Shown: one piece after another, positions 19,504 through 30,913 of the stretch
Position numbering within the stretch: the stretch's first letter is position 1
How the letters are laid out: each line of letters begins with the position of its first letter
Source of the DNA: Nocardia iowensis
Lineage (GTDB): Bacteria > Actinomycetota > Actinomycetes > Mycobacteriales > Mycobacteriaceae
Assembly: GCF_019222765.1 (NCBI RefSeq)
Contig: NZ_CP078145.1
Coordinates: 2,356,001-2,420,000, forward strand
Length of the DNA: 64,000 nucleotides
Direction: 5' to 3'
Notes under the pieces: generated by a model
Told to the model about the DNA's origin: nothing
Seen by the model: only the letters and a program-made list of their open reading frames with translations
Database searches by the model: none
Program-made: the position numbers and the translations under genes

Positions 19504-19578
19504 CGCAAATCCTCCATCGTGTCGGGTTTCCGCCGGGCGGCGCGATCACCGCCCGGCGACACCATAGCGAAAGGTAGG

Positions 19579-20001
19579 TCAGCGCTGCTTCGAGGGCGCC
19601 TTCGGTTGGACCAGGCGGCTGCCCGCCCAGGTACCCAGGCTGATCGCCGAGGTCTGCGTCAGACCGGCGGTGGGTGCGGATTCAGCGATTTCGCTTGGAT
19701 CGACGTGACCCGGCTGTCCGGTCTTGGGCGTGAGTACCCAGACGAAGCCCTCGTCGGCAAGCGGACCGATCGCATCCATCAGCGCGTCGACCAGATCACC
19801 GTCCCCGTCGCGCCACCACAGCAGCACGACGTCGACTACTTCATCGGATTCCTCGTCGACAATTTCGCTGCCGATGGACTCCTCGACGTCGGCTCGCAAG
19901 TCGTCGTCGACGTCCTCGTCCCAGCCCAATTCCTGGACAACCAAGCCGTGTGTAATGCCAAGCTTCTGAGCGTAGTTCTGCGCGTCCGCCGCGGCGACCA
20001 C
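19579..20001 (-). CDS. DUF3052 family protein
   Basis: Conserved acidic protein of 140 residues, equivalent to M. tuberculosis Rv2239c. Recognised by YAQKLGITHG, VVQELGWDEDVDDDLR, VVLLWWRDGDGDLVDALMDAIGPL and WVLTPKTGQPGHVDPSEI. The GTG at 20001 is chosen because GAGGAGG precedes it by 8 bases and the protein then begins like its homologue (VAAADA). Function unknown; the constant position beside ahpE suggests a linked role. Confidence 0.88.
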   Translation of the reverse strand: MVAAADAQNYAQKLGITHGLVVQELGWDEDVDDDLRADVEESIGSEIVDEESDEVVDVVLLWWRDGDGDLVDALMDAIGPLADEGFVWVLTPKTGQPGHVDPSEIAESAPTAGLTQTSAISLGTWAGSRLVQPKAPSKQR

Positions 20002-20127
20002 GGTGGTGTCCTCCTCAACTCCCGACAATAGGTAGTTGCAAGCGAACATGGTTATGGCCTCCAGCGCAAGCCGATCCGGAGAAATAGGCCCGGAATGTCG
20101 CGTGACATTGTCGCGTCATGGACCGTT

Positions 20128-20685
20128 TCAGCGCTTCGGGCAGGCGTCGCGGACGGCGTTGCGCGCGTCGTTGACCCGCCTGCTTGCCTCGTTGAGCGGC
20201 CCGACGGGTGCGGTGTAGGTCATCTTGCGGGTCTCGGCGGCCAGTGCGCGTGCCGCTGTGACGTAGTCGGTAAATTTTCCGGCGAGATCTTCGGGCAGCG
20301 CGTCCTTGGCGGTGCTCACGCCGGCCTCCACCTTGTTCGCGGCGTCATCCAGGGTTGACGCGGCCAGCTCCCGCTTGTCGGCGTAGTCGGGAGCGTTGGC
20401 GTCGTGCGCGTCGACGAATTCGTTGTACTTGGCGACCCCGACACCGGTAGTGGTCGGGAACTGAGCACAGTTGTCGGTGATCGCCTTCGACTGCGCCGCA
20501 GCGCGCTTGGATGAGGTAGCCGCCGCCGAGGAGGCCGCCGCCTCCGTCTTGTAGGCCGCTAGATCAGCGGTATTGGGATTCGCCGTGCCCTCGACCCGGT
20601 TCGCGCATCCCGCGACGACCAAGCCGACGACGACCGCTCCGGTCGCGCACATCAATCCGAACCCGCGTGGGTCCAGCGTCTTCAT
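20128..20685 (-). CDS. secreted lipoprotein of unknown function
   Basis: 185 residues with a signal peptide (MKTLDPRGFG, hydrophobic 12-25) and lipobox VVAGC, so lipidated near C27. The mature part is Ala/Lys/Glu-rich and helical with two further Cys (NCAQF and the C-terminal DACPKR). It holds the position of M. tuberculosis Rv2240c. Divergent from aceE across about 230 bases. Confidence 0.75.
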   Translation of the reverse strand: MKTLDPRGFGLMCATGAVVVGLVVAGCANRVEGTANPNTADLAAYKTEAAASSAAATSSKRAAAQSKAITDNCAQFPTTTGVGVAKYNEFVDAHDANAPDYADKRELAASTLDDAANKVEAGVSTAKDALPEDLAGKFTDYVTAARALAAETRKMTYTAPVGPLNEASRRVNDARNAVRDACPKR

Positions 20686-20919
20686 CGTCCTCCCGTATGC
20701 CTGCGCCTCGTCGGGCGTCGAAAACTACAGCGGCCTGGGCTCATGTTGCCCAGCGCACGGTACTGGATTTCCTGCTGACATGATGACCTGGGGCACACCA
20801 TCGGTAAGGATGGAGGGTGCGCCCGAACCTTTCGTAAAACGGGTGGTACGCAAACCCACGCGCTACTACTCGGGGATACCGACGCCATCCGCATGTCCAC
20901 CCCTGTACGAGGAGCAGAT

Positions 20920-23832
<2,913 letters not shown>

Positions 23833-23843
23833 CGGACGATTGG

Positions 23844-25178
23844 ATGGTGGACCGTAAACCGCCGCGGCCGCGACGGATCTCCGAGGGCTCTTCCGAGCAC
23901 GAGGTGTATCTGCCGACGGGCGCGCTCTCCCCGAACCGGCAAACCCGCGACCCACTCCCGGACACGCTGCTCAAACGCGTGAAGCAGTTCTCAGGACGCC
24001 TCTCGACGGAGGCGGTCGGGTCGATGCAGGATCGGTTGCCGTTCTTCGCCGATCTGGACGCCGCGCAGCGCGCCGGTGTCCAGATGCTGGTGCAGACCGC
24101 GGTGGTGAACTTCCTGGAATGGCTACAGGACCCGGACAGCGACATCCGGTTCAGTCTCGATGCGTTCCAGGTGATTCCGCAGGATCTGGCGCGGCGGCTG
24201 ACGCTGCGCCAGACCGTGGACATGGTCCGGGTGGCCATGGAGTTCTTCGAACAGTGGCTGCCCGCGCTCGCGCGCAACGACCGGCAGTTGGTCGCGCTCA
24301 CCGAGGCGGTGTTGCGGTACGGGCGTGAGCTCGGGTTCGCCGCCGCCTCGGTGTACGCCAGCGCCGCCGAATCGCGCGGCGCGTGGGACACCCGCCTGGA
24401 AGCGCTCGTCGTCGACGCCGTGGTGCGCGGCGACACCGGTCCGGACATGCTGTCCCGGGCCGCCACGCTGAACTGGGATGCCACCGCGCCGGCGACCGTG
24501 CTGGTCGGCACCCCGCCCGGCGAGCAGGGCGTGTCGTCGGTGGGCTCGGTGCACGCCATCGCCGCCAGGCACGGCCGGGCCGCGCTGGCCGTGGTGCAGG
24601 GCACCCGGCTGGTGATGGTGGTCAGCGGCCATCTCGGCGACTCCTCTTATATATCGCCGTTCCTGGCGGATCTGCTGGCGGAGGTCTTCTCCGACGGACC
24701 CGTGGTGATCGGCCCGACCACCCGCACGCTCGGCGCCGCGCACGCCAGCGCGGTCGAGGCGCTGGCGGGGATGGAGGCCGTGGTGGGCTGGCGCGGCGCG
24801 CCACGCCCGGTGCATGCGACCGAATTGCTGCCGGAACGCGCATTGCTCGGCGATCGAGCTGCGATCGACGCGTTGAACGAGTATCTTGTCCTTCCGTTGG
24901 CCTCGGCGGGATCGTCACTGGCGGACACACTCGAGGCCTATCTGGATTGCGGTGGCGCTGTCGAGACGTGTGCACGCCAGTTGTACGTCCATCCAAATAC
25001 CGTTCGCTACCGCCTCAAACGGATTGCCGAGATCACGGGTCGCGATCCGATGAATCCGCGGGACGCGTATGTGCTCCGGATCGCCGCCACAGTAGGTCGT
25101 TTGACACGAACCCGTAACGAACCGTCAACACCTACCCCAGAGGCCACTCCCTTCGCACTGGGCCACGAGGGTCTGTAA
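23844..25178 (+). CDS. mabR: FAS-II transcriptional regulator MabR (PucR/CdaR family)
   Basis: Regulator of the mycolic acid FAS-II operon. 444 residues: an N-terminal helical region, a central GGDEF-like CdaR domain, and a C-terminal PucR helix-turn-helix (YLDCGGAVETCARQLYVH, NTVRYRLKRI). From memory it aligns well with M. tuberculosis MabR (Rv2242), with longer ends. It lies between aceE and fabD as in mycobacteria. A terminator and a MabR-type operator follow it, so the FAS-II genes have their own promoter, controlled by this product. Confidence 0.9.
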   Translation: MVDRKPPRPRRISEGSSEHEVYLPTGALSPNRQTRDPLPDTLLKRVKQFSGRLSTEAVGSMQDRLPFFADLDAAQRAGVQMLVQTAVVNFLEWLQDPDSDIRFSLDAFQVIPQDLARRLTLRQTVDMVRVAMEFFEQWLPALARNDRQLVALTEAVLRYGRELGFAAASVYASAAESRGAWDTRLEALVVDAVVRGDTGPDMLSRAATLNWDATAPATVLVGTPPGEQGVSSVGSVHAIAARHGRAALAVVQGTRLVMVVSGHLGDSSYISPFLADLLAEVFSDGPVVIGPTTRTLGAAHASAVEALAGMEAVVGWRGAPRPVHATELLPERALLGDRAAIDALNEYLVLPLASAGSSLADTLEAYLDCGGAVETCARQLYVHPNTVRYRLKRIAEITGRDPMNPRDAYVLRIAATVGRLTRTRNEPSTPTPEATPFALGHEGL

Positions 25179-25185
25179 CGGAATC

Positions 25186-25214
25186 CGTGGGTCGTTCGAT
25201 CCGGACGACCCACG
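25186..25214 (+). terminator. terminator of mabR
   Basis: Perfect 10-bp stem (CGTGGGTCGT and its complement) with a 9-base loop, 8 bases after the mabR stop, followed by a short T-run. The T-run is also the start of the downstream operator. Confidence 0.7.
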
Positions 25215-25219
25215 TGGCC

Positions 25220-25240
25220 TTTTGTGGGACTTCCACAAAA
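25220..25240. promoter_or_regulatory. MabR operator of the FAS-II operon
   Basis: TTTTGT (25220-25225), nine bases, ACAAAA (25235-25240): an exact match to the TTTTGT-N9-ACAAAA palindrome that I recall as the MabR site in mycobacteria. It lies 66 bases before fabD. Confidence 0.85.
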
Positions 25241-25306
25241 CGCGGAGGCAAGCTTCATTCGCGTCGACATCTCCCGCGAGCCACCTAACGGTGTTCTCTT
25301 AGGGGT

Positions 25307-26221
25307 GTGATCGCTTTGTTCGCCCCTGGACAGGGGTCCCAGACTCCCGGCATGCTCGCGCCTTGGCTCGATCTCCCCGGCGCGACCGATCGGCTCACTC
25401 TCTGGTCCATGGCCTCCGGCCTGGATCTGGTTCGTCTCGGAACCACCGCGACGGCGGAGGAGATCACCGACACTGCCGTGACCCAGCCACTCGTGGTGGC
25501 CGCCGCGTTGCTCGCCCATGCGGAAATCCCCACGGATTCACTTCCGACCGCTACCATCGTCGCCGGACACTCGGTCGGTGAACTCGCCGCTGCCGCAGTC
25601 GCCGGAGTGATCTCTCCGGACGAGGCAGTGTTGTTGGCCGCCATCCGCGGAGCGGAGATGGCCAAGGCGTGCGCGTTGGAACCGACCGGCATGTCCGCGG
25701 TGCTCGGTGGCGATGAGGCCACCGTGCTCGCACGGCTCGCGGAACTCGACCTCGTTCCGGCCAACCGCAACGCGGCGGGCCAGATCGTGGCCGCGGGTCG
25801 GTTGGACGCGCTGGCGGAACTCGCCGCGAACCCGCCGGAGAAGGCAAGGGTTCGCGCGCTGCCCGTCGCGGGTGCCTTCCACACCGAGTTCATGGCCCCG
25901 GCACAGGACGCTGTGACCGAAGCCATAGCGCAGATCGTGCCGAAAGACCCGACCCGGACGCTGCTGTCGAACTTCGACGGCAAGCCGGTCACCTCGGGAC
26001 GCGACGCGGTCAACAAGCTCGCCGCGCAGGTCACCCGGCCCGTCCGATGGGACCTGTGCACCGAAACTGTCAGGCAGGCAGAGGTTTCCATGGTGGCGGA
26101 GTTGCCGCCCGCCGGCACCCTCGTCAACATGGCGAAACGGGAGATGAAGGGCACTCGAACGCTGGCCCTGAAGACCCCGGAAGACATCCCCGCGTTGGCC
26201 GGGCTCAGCATCTCCGGCTAG
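25307..26221 (+). CDS. fabD: malonyl-CoA:ACP transacylase FabD
   Basis: Transfers malonyl from CoA to the acyl carrier protein AcpM for chain extension. 304 residues with N-terminal LFAPGQGSQ, active-site GHSVGE (S89) and catalytic His in GAFHTEFM. GTG start. First gene of the FAS-II operon behind the MabR operator; 117 bases before acpM. Confidence 0.93.
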   Translation: MIALFAPGQGSQTPGMLAPWLDLPGATDRLTLWSMASGLDLVRLGTTATAEEITDTAVTQPLVVAAALLAHAEIPTDSLPTATIVAGHSVGELAAAAVAGVISPDEAVLLAAIRGAEMAKACALEPTGMSAVLGGDEATVLARLAELDLVPANRNAAGQIVAAGRLDALAELAANPPEKARVRALPVAGAFHTEFMAPAQDAVTEAIAQIVPKDPTRTLLSNFDGKPVTSGRDAVNKLAAQVTRPVRWDLCTETVRQAEVSMVAELPPAGTLVNMAKREMKGTRTLALKTPEDIPALAGLSISG

Positions 26222-26338
26222 CTTTCCCCCGCGGCCATGCATCGATATGCACGGCTGTGATCAAGACGGACGTAACCATCGGCCGTCTCGATCCGAAAAC
26301 AGTACGAGCCCTACAAAGAATAAGAAGGGAGCCACGAA

Positions 26339-26641
26339 GTGGCCGCTCTGACCCAGGAACAAATCGTCGAGGAACTCGGCAAGATCATCGAAGAGGTGAC
26401 GGGTATCGAACCCTCCGAGGTGACGATCGAGAAGTCCTTCGTCGATGACCTGGACATCGACTCGCTGTCCATGGTCGAGATCGCGGTGCAGACCGAGGAC
26501 AAGTACGGCGTGAAGATCCCGGACGAGGATCTGGCCAGCCTGAAGACGGTCGGCGACGCGGTCGCCTACATCCAGAAGCTCGAGGCGGAGAACAGCGAAG
26601 CCGCCGCGGAGCTCAAGGCCAAGTTCGACAACGCCGAGTAG
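26339..26641 (+). CDS. acpM: meromycolate acyl carrier protein AcpM
   Basis: Acyl carrier protein of 100 residues, carrying meromycolate chains on 4'-phosphopantetheine attached to S42 ([10 protein letters not shown]). The C-terminal extension rich in Ala, Glu and Lys beyond the 80-residue core is typical of mycolate AcpM. The GTG start follows AGAAGGGAG. Confidence 0.93.
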   Translation: MAALTQEQIVEELGKIIEEVTGIEPSEVTIEKSFVDDLDIDSLSMVEIAVQTEDKYGVKIPDEDLASLKTVGDAVAYIQKLEAENSEAAAELKAKFDNAE

Positions 26642-26651
26642 GGCCGACACT

Positions 26652-27902
26652 GTGACCACTCCTTCCACCTTGAACGGGAATTTCCCCAACGTCGTCGTCA
26701 CTAGCCTGGCGGCGACCACGTCGATCGCTGGTGACGTCGATGCGACGTGGAAGGGACTCCTCAACGGCGAGAGCGGTATCGACGTTCTCGAGGATTCCTT
26801 CGTCGAGGAATACGACCTTCCGGTCCGCATCGGCGGCCACCTGAAGGTTCGGCCCGAGACCCTGCTCACCCGAGTCGAGTGCCGGCGCATGGCGTACGTC
26901 GAGCAGCTCGCGACCGTGCTCGGTCGCGAAGTCTGGCGTAACGCGGGCAGCCCGGAGGTCGACCCGGAGCGGTTGGGTGTGGCCATCGGCACCGGGTTGG
27001 GTGGCGGCGACGCCCTCATCGACTCGGTCGACAAGCTGAAGAACGGTGGCTATCGCAAGATTTCGCCGTTGGCAGTGCAGATGGTCATGCCGAACGGTCC
27101 TTCGGCCGTTGTCGGCCTCGAACTGAAGGCCAGGGCAGGAGTGGTCACTCCGGTCTCGGCATGCTCGTCCGGCTCCGAGGCCATCGCGAACGCGTGGCGG
27201 ATGATCGTCATGGGCGATGCGGACATCGTCGTCACCGGTGGCGTCGAGGGTTACATCGACTCGGTGCCGATCGCGGCGTTCAGCATGATGCGTGCCATGA
27301 GCACCCGCAACGACGATCCGAAGGGTGCCTCGCGTCCGTTCGACAAGGATCGCGACGGTTTCGTCTTCGGTGAGGCGGGCGCTCTGATGGTCGTGGAGAC
27401 CGAGGAGCACGCCAAGGCTCGTGGGGCCACCATCCACGCTCGCCTGATGGGTGCCGGTATCACCTCGGACGGCTTCCACCTCGTTGCTCCCGCCCCGGAT
27501 GGGGTGGGCGCCGCACGCGCGATGAAGCGGGCGATGCAGACCGCGGGTCTGACCGCGAAGGACATCACCCACGTCAACGCGCACGCGACCGCGACGCCGA
27601 TCGGTGACACCGCCGAGGCGAACGCGATCACCTTGGCCGTGGGCAACCACGCCTCGGTCTATGCTCCGAAATCCGCGCTCGGACACTCGATCGGCGCTGT
27701 CGGCGCGCTCGAGTCGGTCCTCACGGTGCTCAGCATCCGGGACGGCATCGTGCCGCCCACGCTGAACCTGGAGAACCAGGATCCGGCGATCGACCTCGAC
27801 GTGGTGCACGGCGAGGCGCGTCGTCAGGAGATCGAGTACGCGATCAACAACTCCTTCGGTTTCGGTGGGCACAATGTCGCGCTCGCCTTCGGTCGGGCAT
27901 AG
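26652..27902 (+). CDS. kasA: beta-ketoacyl-ACP synthase KasA
   Basis: Condensing enzyme extending acyl-AcpM with malonyl-AcpM. 416 residues; C171 (SACSSGSE), H311 (NAHATATP), K340 and H345 ([10 protein letters not shown]) have the same numbering as M. tuberculosis KasA. GTG start 10 bases after acpM, so translationally close. Only one kas gene is present here, whereas M. tuberculosis has kasA and kasB in tandem; shorter nocardial mycolates may explain this. Confidence 0.92.
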   Translation: MTTPSTLNGNFPNVVVTSLAATTSIAGDVDATWKGLLNGESGIDVLEDSFVEEYDLPVRIGGHLKVRPETLLTRVECRRMAYVEQLATVLGREVWRNAGSPEVDPERLGVAIGTGLGGGDALIDSVDKLKNGGYRKISPLAVQMVMPNGPSAVVGLELKARAGVVTPVSACSSGSEAIANAWRMIVMGDADIVVTGGVEGYIDSVPIAAFSMMRAMSTRNDDPKGASRPFDKDRDGFVFGEAGALMVVETEEHAKARGATIHARLMGAGITSDGFHLVAPAPDGVGAARAMKRAMQTAGLTAKDITHVNAHATATPIGDTAEANAITLAVGNHASVYAPKSALGHSIGAVGALESVLTVLSIRDGIVPPTLNLENQDPAIDLDVVHGEARRQEIEYAINNSFGFGGHNVALAFGRA

Positions 27903-27929
27903 CCGTACCGATCGACTGCACAACGATCC

Positions 27930-27966
27930 CCGGCGGGCATCGGGCACTTGGCTCGATGCCCGCCGG
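27930..27966 (+). terminator. intra-operon hairpin between kasA and accD6
   Basis: Perfect 13-bp inverted repeat (CCGGCGGGCATCG and its complement) with an 11-base loop, 27 bases after the kasA stop. No T-run follows. It may attenuate or process the mRNA before accD6. Confidence 0.55.
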
Positions 27967-28020
27967 TTCGACATTCGCAGCCGCGCTGCGGCGTACTCAT
28001 CGAGGTGAGGAGAAAGCGCG

Positions 28021-29454
28021 ATGACAATTATGGCTCCCGCGTTGCCACCAGAGACCGCGATCGACCCGCGTGATCCACTCGGTCGACTACAGCGTTTCTT
28101 CGATCCCGGCACCGTTCTTCCACTCCACCCGCGCAACAAGGCCGGTGTGCTCGCCGCCATCGGCGAGGTCGACGGTGTCCGCACCGTTGCCTACTGCTCC
28201 GACGCCACCGTCATGGGCGGCGCGATGGGTGTCGAGGGTTGCAAGCACATCGTCGACGCGATCGACACCGCCATCGACTCCGGCATTCCGGTCGTCGGCA
28301 TCTGGCATTCCGGCGGCGCTCGGCTGGCCGAGGGCGTCGAGGCGCTGCACGCGGTCGGCCTGGTCTTCGAGGCCATGGTCCGCGCGTCGGGCCTGGTGCC
28401 GCAGATTTCCGTGGTCGTCGGCTTCGCCGCCGGTGGCGCCGCCTACGGTCCGGCACTGACCGACATCGTGATCATGGCGCCCGAGGGGCGGATCTTCGTC
28501 ACCGGCCCCGACGTCGTGCGCAGCGTGACCGGCGAGCAGGTCGATATGGCCACCCTGGGCGGACCGGTGACACACGGCAAGAAGTCCGGCGTCACCCACA
28601 TCGTCGCCGACGACGAGTCGGACGCGATGCATCGCGCACGTCGGCTGGTGTCGATGTTTGCCGAGCAAGGCGAGTTCGATCTGGTGGCGGCCGAGCACGG
28701 CGACGTCGACCTGAAGGCGATGCTGCCGGAATCGGCCAAGCGCGCCTACGACGTGAAGCCGATCATTCACGAGCTGCTCGACAACGTCGACGGGGAAAGC
28801 TCGTTCGAGGAGTTGCAGGGCGGTTACGCGCGCAGCATCGTCACCGGTCTCGGCCGGCTCGGTGGCCGCACCGTCGGCGTGCTCGCCAACAATCCGATCC
28901 GGCTCGGCGGCTGCCTCAACTCCGAAAGTGCCGAGAAGGCAGCGCGTTTCGTGCGGCTGTGCAACTCGTTCGGCATCCCGCTGATCGTGCTCACCGACGT
29001 GCCGGGTTACCTGCCCGGCGTCAGCATGGAGTGGGAAGGCGTGGTGCGGCGCGGCGCCAAGTTGCTGCACGCGTTCGCCGAGGCACGGGTACCGCGCGTC
29101 ACCCTGGTCACCCGCAAGATCTACGGTGGCGCCTACATCGCGATGAACGCCCGCGCTCTGGGTGCGACCGCGGTCTACGCGTGGCCCGGGTCGGAGGTCG
29201 CGGTGATGGGTGCCAAGGCCGCCGTCGGCATCCTGCACAAGAAGGCATTGGCGGCCGCCCCCGACGATGAGCGGGAAGCCCTGCACGAGCGCCTGACCGC
29301 CGAGCACGAGCGCATCGCGGGCGGGGTCGAGCGGGCCATCGCGATCGGCGTGGTGGATCAGGTGATCGACCCGGCCAAGACGCGCAGCACCATCGCCGCC
29401 GCGCTGGCTGCCGCACCGGCGCGGGCCAGCCACCTGAAGAACATTCCGCTCTGA
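28021..29454 (+). CDS. accD6: acyl-CoA carboxylase beta subunit AccD6
   Basis: Carboxyltransferase that makes malonyl-CoA for FAS-II, working with a biotinylated alpha subunit encoded elsewhere. 477 residues with the two crotonase-fold halves: WHSGGARLAEGVEAL and GFAAGGAAYGPAL in the first, DVPGYLPGVSMEWEGVVRRGAK and KIYGGAYIAM in the second. ATG behind GAGGAG. The order after kasA is as in mycobacteria (minus kasB). It ends at a strong terminator. Confidence 0.92.
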   Translation: MTIMAPALPPETAIDPRDPLGRLQRFFDPGTVLPLHPRNKAGVLAAIGEVDGVRTVAYCSDATVMGGAMGVEGCKHIVDAIDTAIDSGIPVVGIWHSGGARLAEGVEALHAVGLVFEAMVRASGLVPQISVVVGFAAGGAAYGPALTDIVIMAPEGRIFVTGPDVVRSVTGEQVDMATLGGPVTHGKKSGVTHIVADDESDAMHRARRLVSMFAEQGEFDLVAAEHGDVDLKAMLPESAKRAYDVKPIIHELLDNVDGESSFEELQGGYARSIVTGLGRLGGRTVGVLANNPIRLGGCLNSESAEKAARFVRLCNSFGIPLIVLTDVPGYLPGVSMEWEGVVRRGAKLLHAFAEARVPRVTLVTRKIYGGAYIAMNARALGATAVYAWPGSEVAVMGAKAAVGILHKKALAAAPDDEREALHERLTAEHERIAGGVERAIAIGVVDQVIDPAKTRSTIAAALAAAPARASHLKNIPL

Positions 29455-29467
29455 TTCCGAAGACCGA

Positions 29468-29504
29468 AACAGTGGGCCCCGGGGTGATCCCGGGGCCCAC
29501 TGTT
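29468..29504 (+). terminator. strong terminator after accD6
   Basis: 16-bp perfect stem (AACAGTGGGCCCCGGG and its complement) with a 5-base loop GTGAT, followed by GTTGTC. It begins 13 bases after the stop codon and closes the FAS-II operon. Confidence 0.85.
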
Positions 29505-29592
29505 GTTGTCGGGCAAGGCTTCCCGCATCTGGGCAGCCAGCTGGGACGCCGTGCTCGGCCGGAACCAAGGACCGGCTCGGTAGCATCGAGAG

Positions 29593-30081
29593 GTGCGCTA
29601 CGAAGAACTTGCCGACGTGCCGTGTTCGATCACGCGCCCGCTCGTGATCTTCGGCGACCGCTGGACCCTGCTGATCCTGAAGTTCGCGTTCTCCGGTATC
29701 CGCCGCTTCAACGGTTTCCAGAGTTCGCTCGGCATCTCTCGTAGCCGCCTACAGGACCGGCTGGACCGGCTGATCGAACACGGCATCCTGGTGAAGCGGA
29801 AGGCCGCGGTCGGCGCGCACGAGGAGTACCGGCTCACGCAGAAGGGCCATGACATCTATCCGATCCTCATGGCCATCCGGGACTGGGGTGATACCTATAT
29901 GGCACCCGCAGGGCCGCCCGTGCGTTACGCCCATCAAGGCTGCTCTGGTGAGGCGCACGCGAAGCTCGAATGTGACGGCTGCGGAAGCGAATTGACCGCA
30001 CGCGACGTTCTCCCTGAAGCCGGGCCGGGCTTGCTCGAGCCGGTCGAATCGGCTCAGTCGGTGAACCAGGTCGCGACCTGA
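29593..30081 (+). CDS. HxlR family transcriptional regulator
   Basis: Winged-helix regulator of 162 residues. The HxlR core is at about 10-105: ITRPLVIFGDRWTLLIL, FQSSLGISRSRLQDRL and EYRLTQKGHDIYPIL. The C-terminal tail carries Cys residues in a zinc-knuckle-like pattern (LECDGCGSEL). GTG start with TAGCAT 6 bases upstream, consistent with a leaderless mRNA. Its 3' end overlaps the convergent nitroreductase gene by 28 bases, so the two transcripts may affect each other. Confidence 0.85.
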   Translation: MRYEELADVPCSITRPLVIFGDRWTLLILKFAFSGIRRFNGFQSSLGISRSRLQDRLDRLIEHGILVKRKAAVGAHEEYRLTQKGHDIYPILMAIRDWGDTYMAPAGPPVRYAHQGCSGEAHAKLECDGCGSELTARDVLPEAGPGLLEPVESAQSVNQVAT

Positions 30082-30749
30082 TCCAGGTCCGCGCGCGAGG
30101 TGCGGAACCCGTTCACCGGATGCTCGGTGTCCGGGTAACCGAAGGATATTCCGGCGACAACCCGGCGGTGATCGGGGATGCCGAAGTAGGCGCGTACGAA
30201 CGGCGCGTACGAGGCGAGCGCGGCCTGCGGCGCCGCGCCGAGCCCGAGGCTCTGGGCGCCGAGCAGGAAGTTGCCGATATAGAGGCCGCAGTCGACGCCA
30301 CCGTAGAAGCCCAGGTCGGCCTCCGTCGTCACGATCGCCACATGGGGTGCGTCGAACAGTTCGAAATTGCGCACGGCCTGCCGCATAGTTTTCTCGTGGT
30401 CCCCTTTGGCGATCCCGACGCTGTCGTACAGTCGCATCCCGCACTCGCGGCGACGGTCCCGGAACACCCCGGTGTACTGCGCGGGGAACGCGAAATCCGG
30501 TTCAGGAGTTGCGGTTTGGATGTGGGCCAGCAATTCGTCACGGAACCGATCGGTGCCCGCGCCCTCGGTCACCACGAGCTGCCACGGTTGGGTGTTGCAC
30601 CAGGAGGCGCTGCGCTGGGCCAGTCGCAGCAGCGCTTCGATGGTCCCCCGCGGGACGGGGTCGGCCAGGAACTGCCGACAGGTCCAGCGTTCGTCGAGCA
30701 TCCGAGCCAACAGTGTGTGCTGTGCTGTATCCACATCGGCAACCGGCAT
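30054..30749 (-). CDS. nitroreductase family protein
   Basis: FMN-dependent oxidoreductase of 231 residues. FMN-binding features are RWTCRQFLADPVPRGTIE at the start and SASWCNTQPWQ; the C-terminal part has GISFGYPD. ATG at 30749 behind GAGGAG. The physiological substrate is unknown; the family reduces nitroaromatics, quinones and related compounds. The overlapping HxlR regulator is a reasonable candidate controller. Confidence 0.85.
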   Translation of the reverse strand: MPVADVDTAQHTLLARMLDERWTCRQFLADPVPRGTIEALLRLAQRSASWCNTQPWQLVVTEGAGTDRFRDELLAHIQTATPEPDFAFPAQYTGVFRDRRRECGMRLYDSVGIAKGDHEKTMRQAVRNFELFDAPHVAIVTTEADLGFYGGVDCGLYIGNFLLGAQSLGLGAAPQAALASYAPFVRAYFGIPDHRRVVAGISFGYPDTEHPVNGFRTSRADLDQVATWFTD

Positions 30750-30913
30750 GCCCGCTCCTCAATTCAGTTCCATTACGAGACTGAACGCTAGCATCGGAAG
30801 AGGCAGCGCGAAACGGCCCAAGACCCGGGGTCCGCGTAATCGCAGGGCGGGTGGCCGAGTCGAGTGCTCGCATTGCCGGGAATACAGCGCTGTGACAAGG
30901 CAGAATCCCACGC

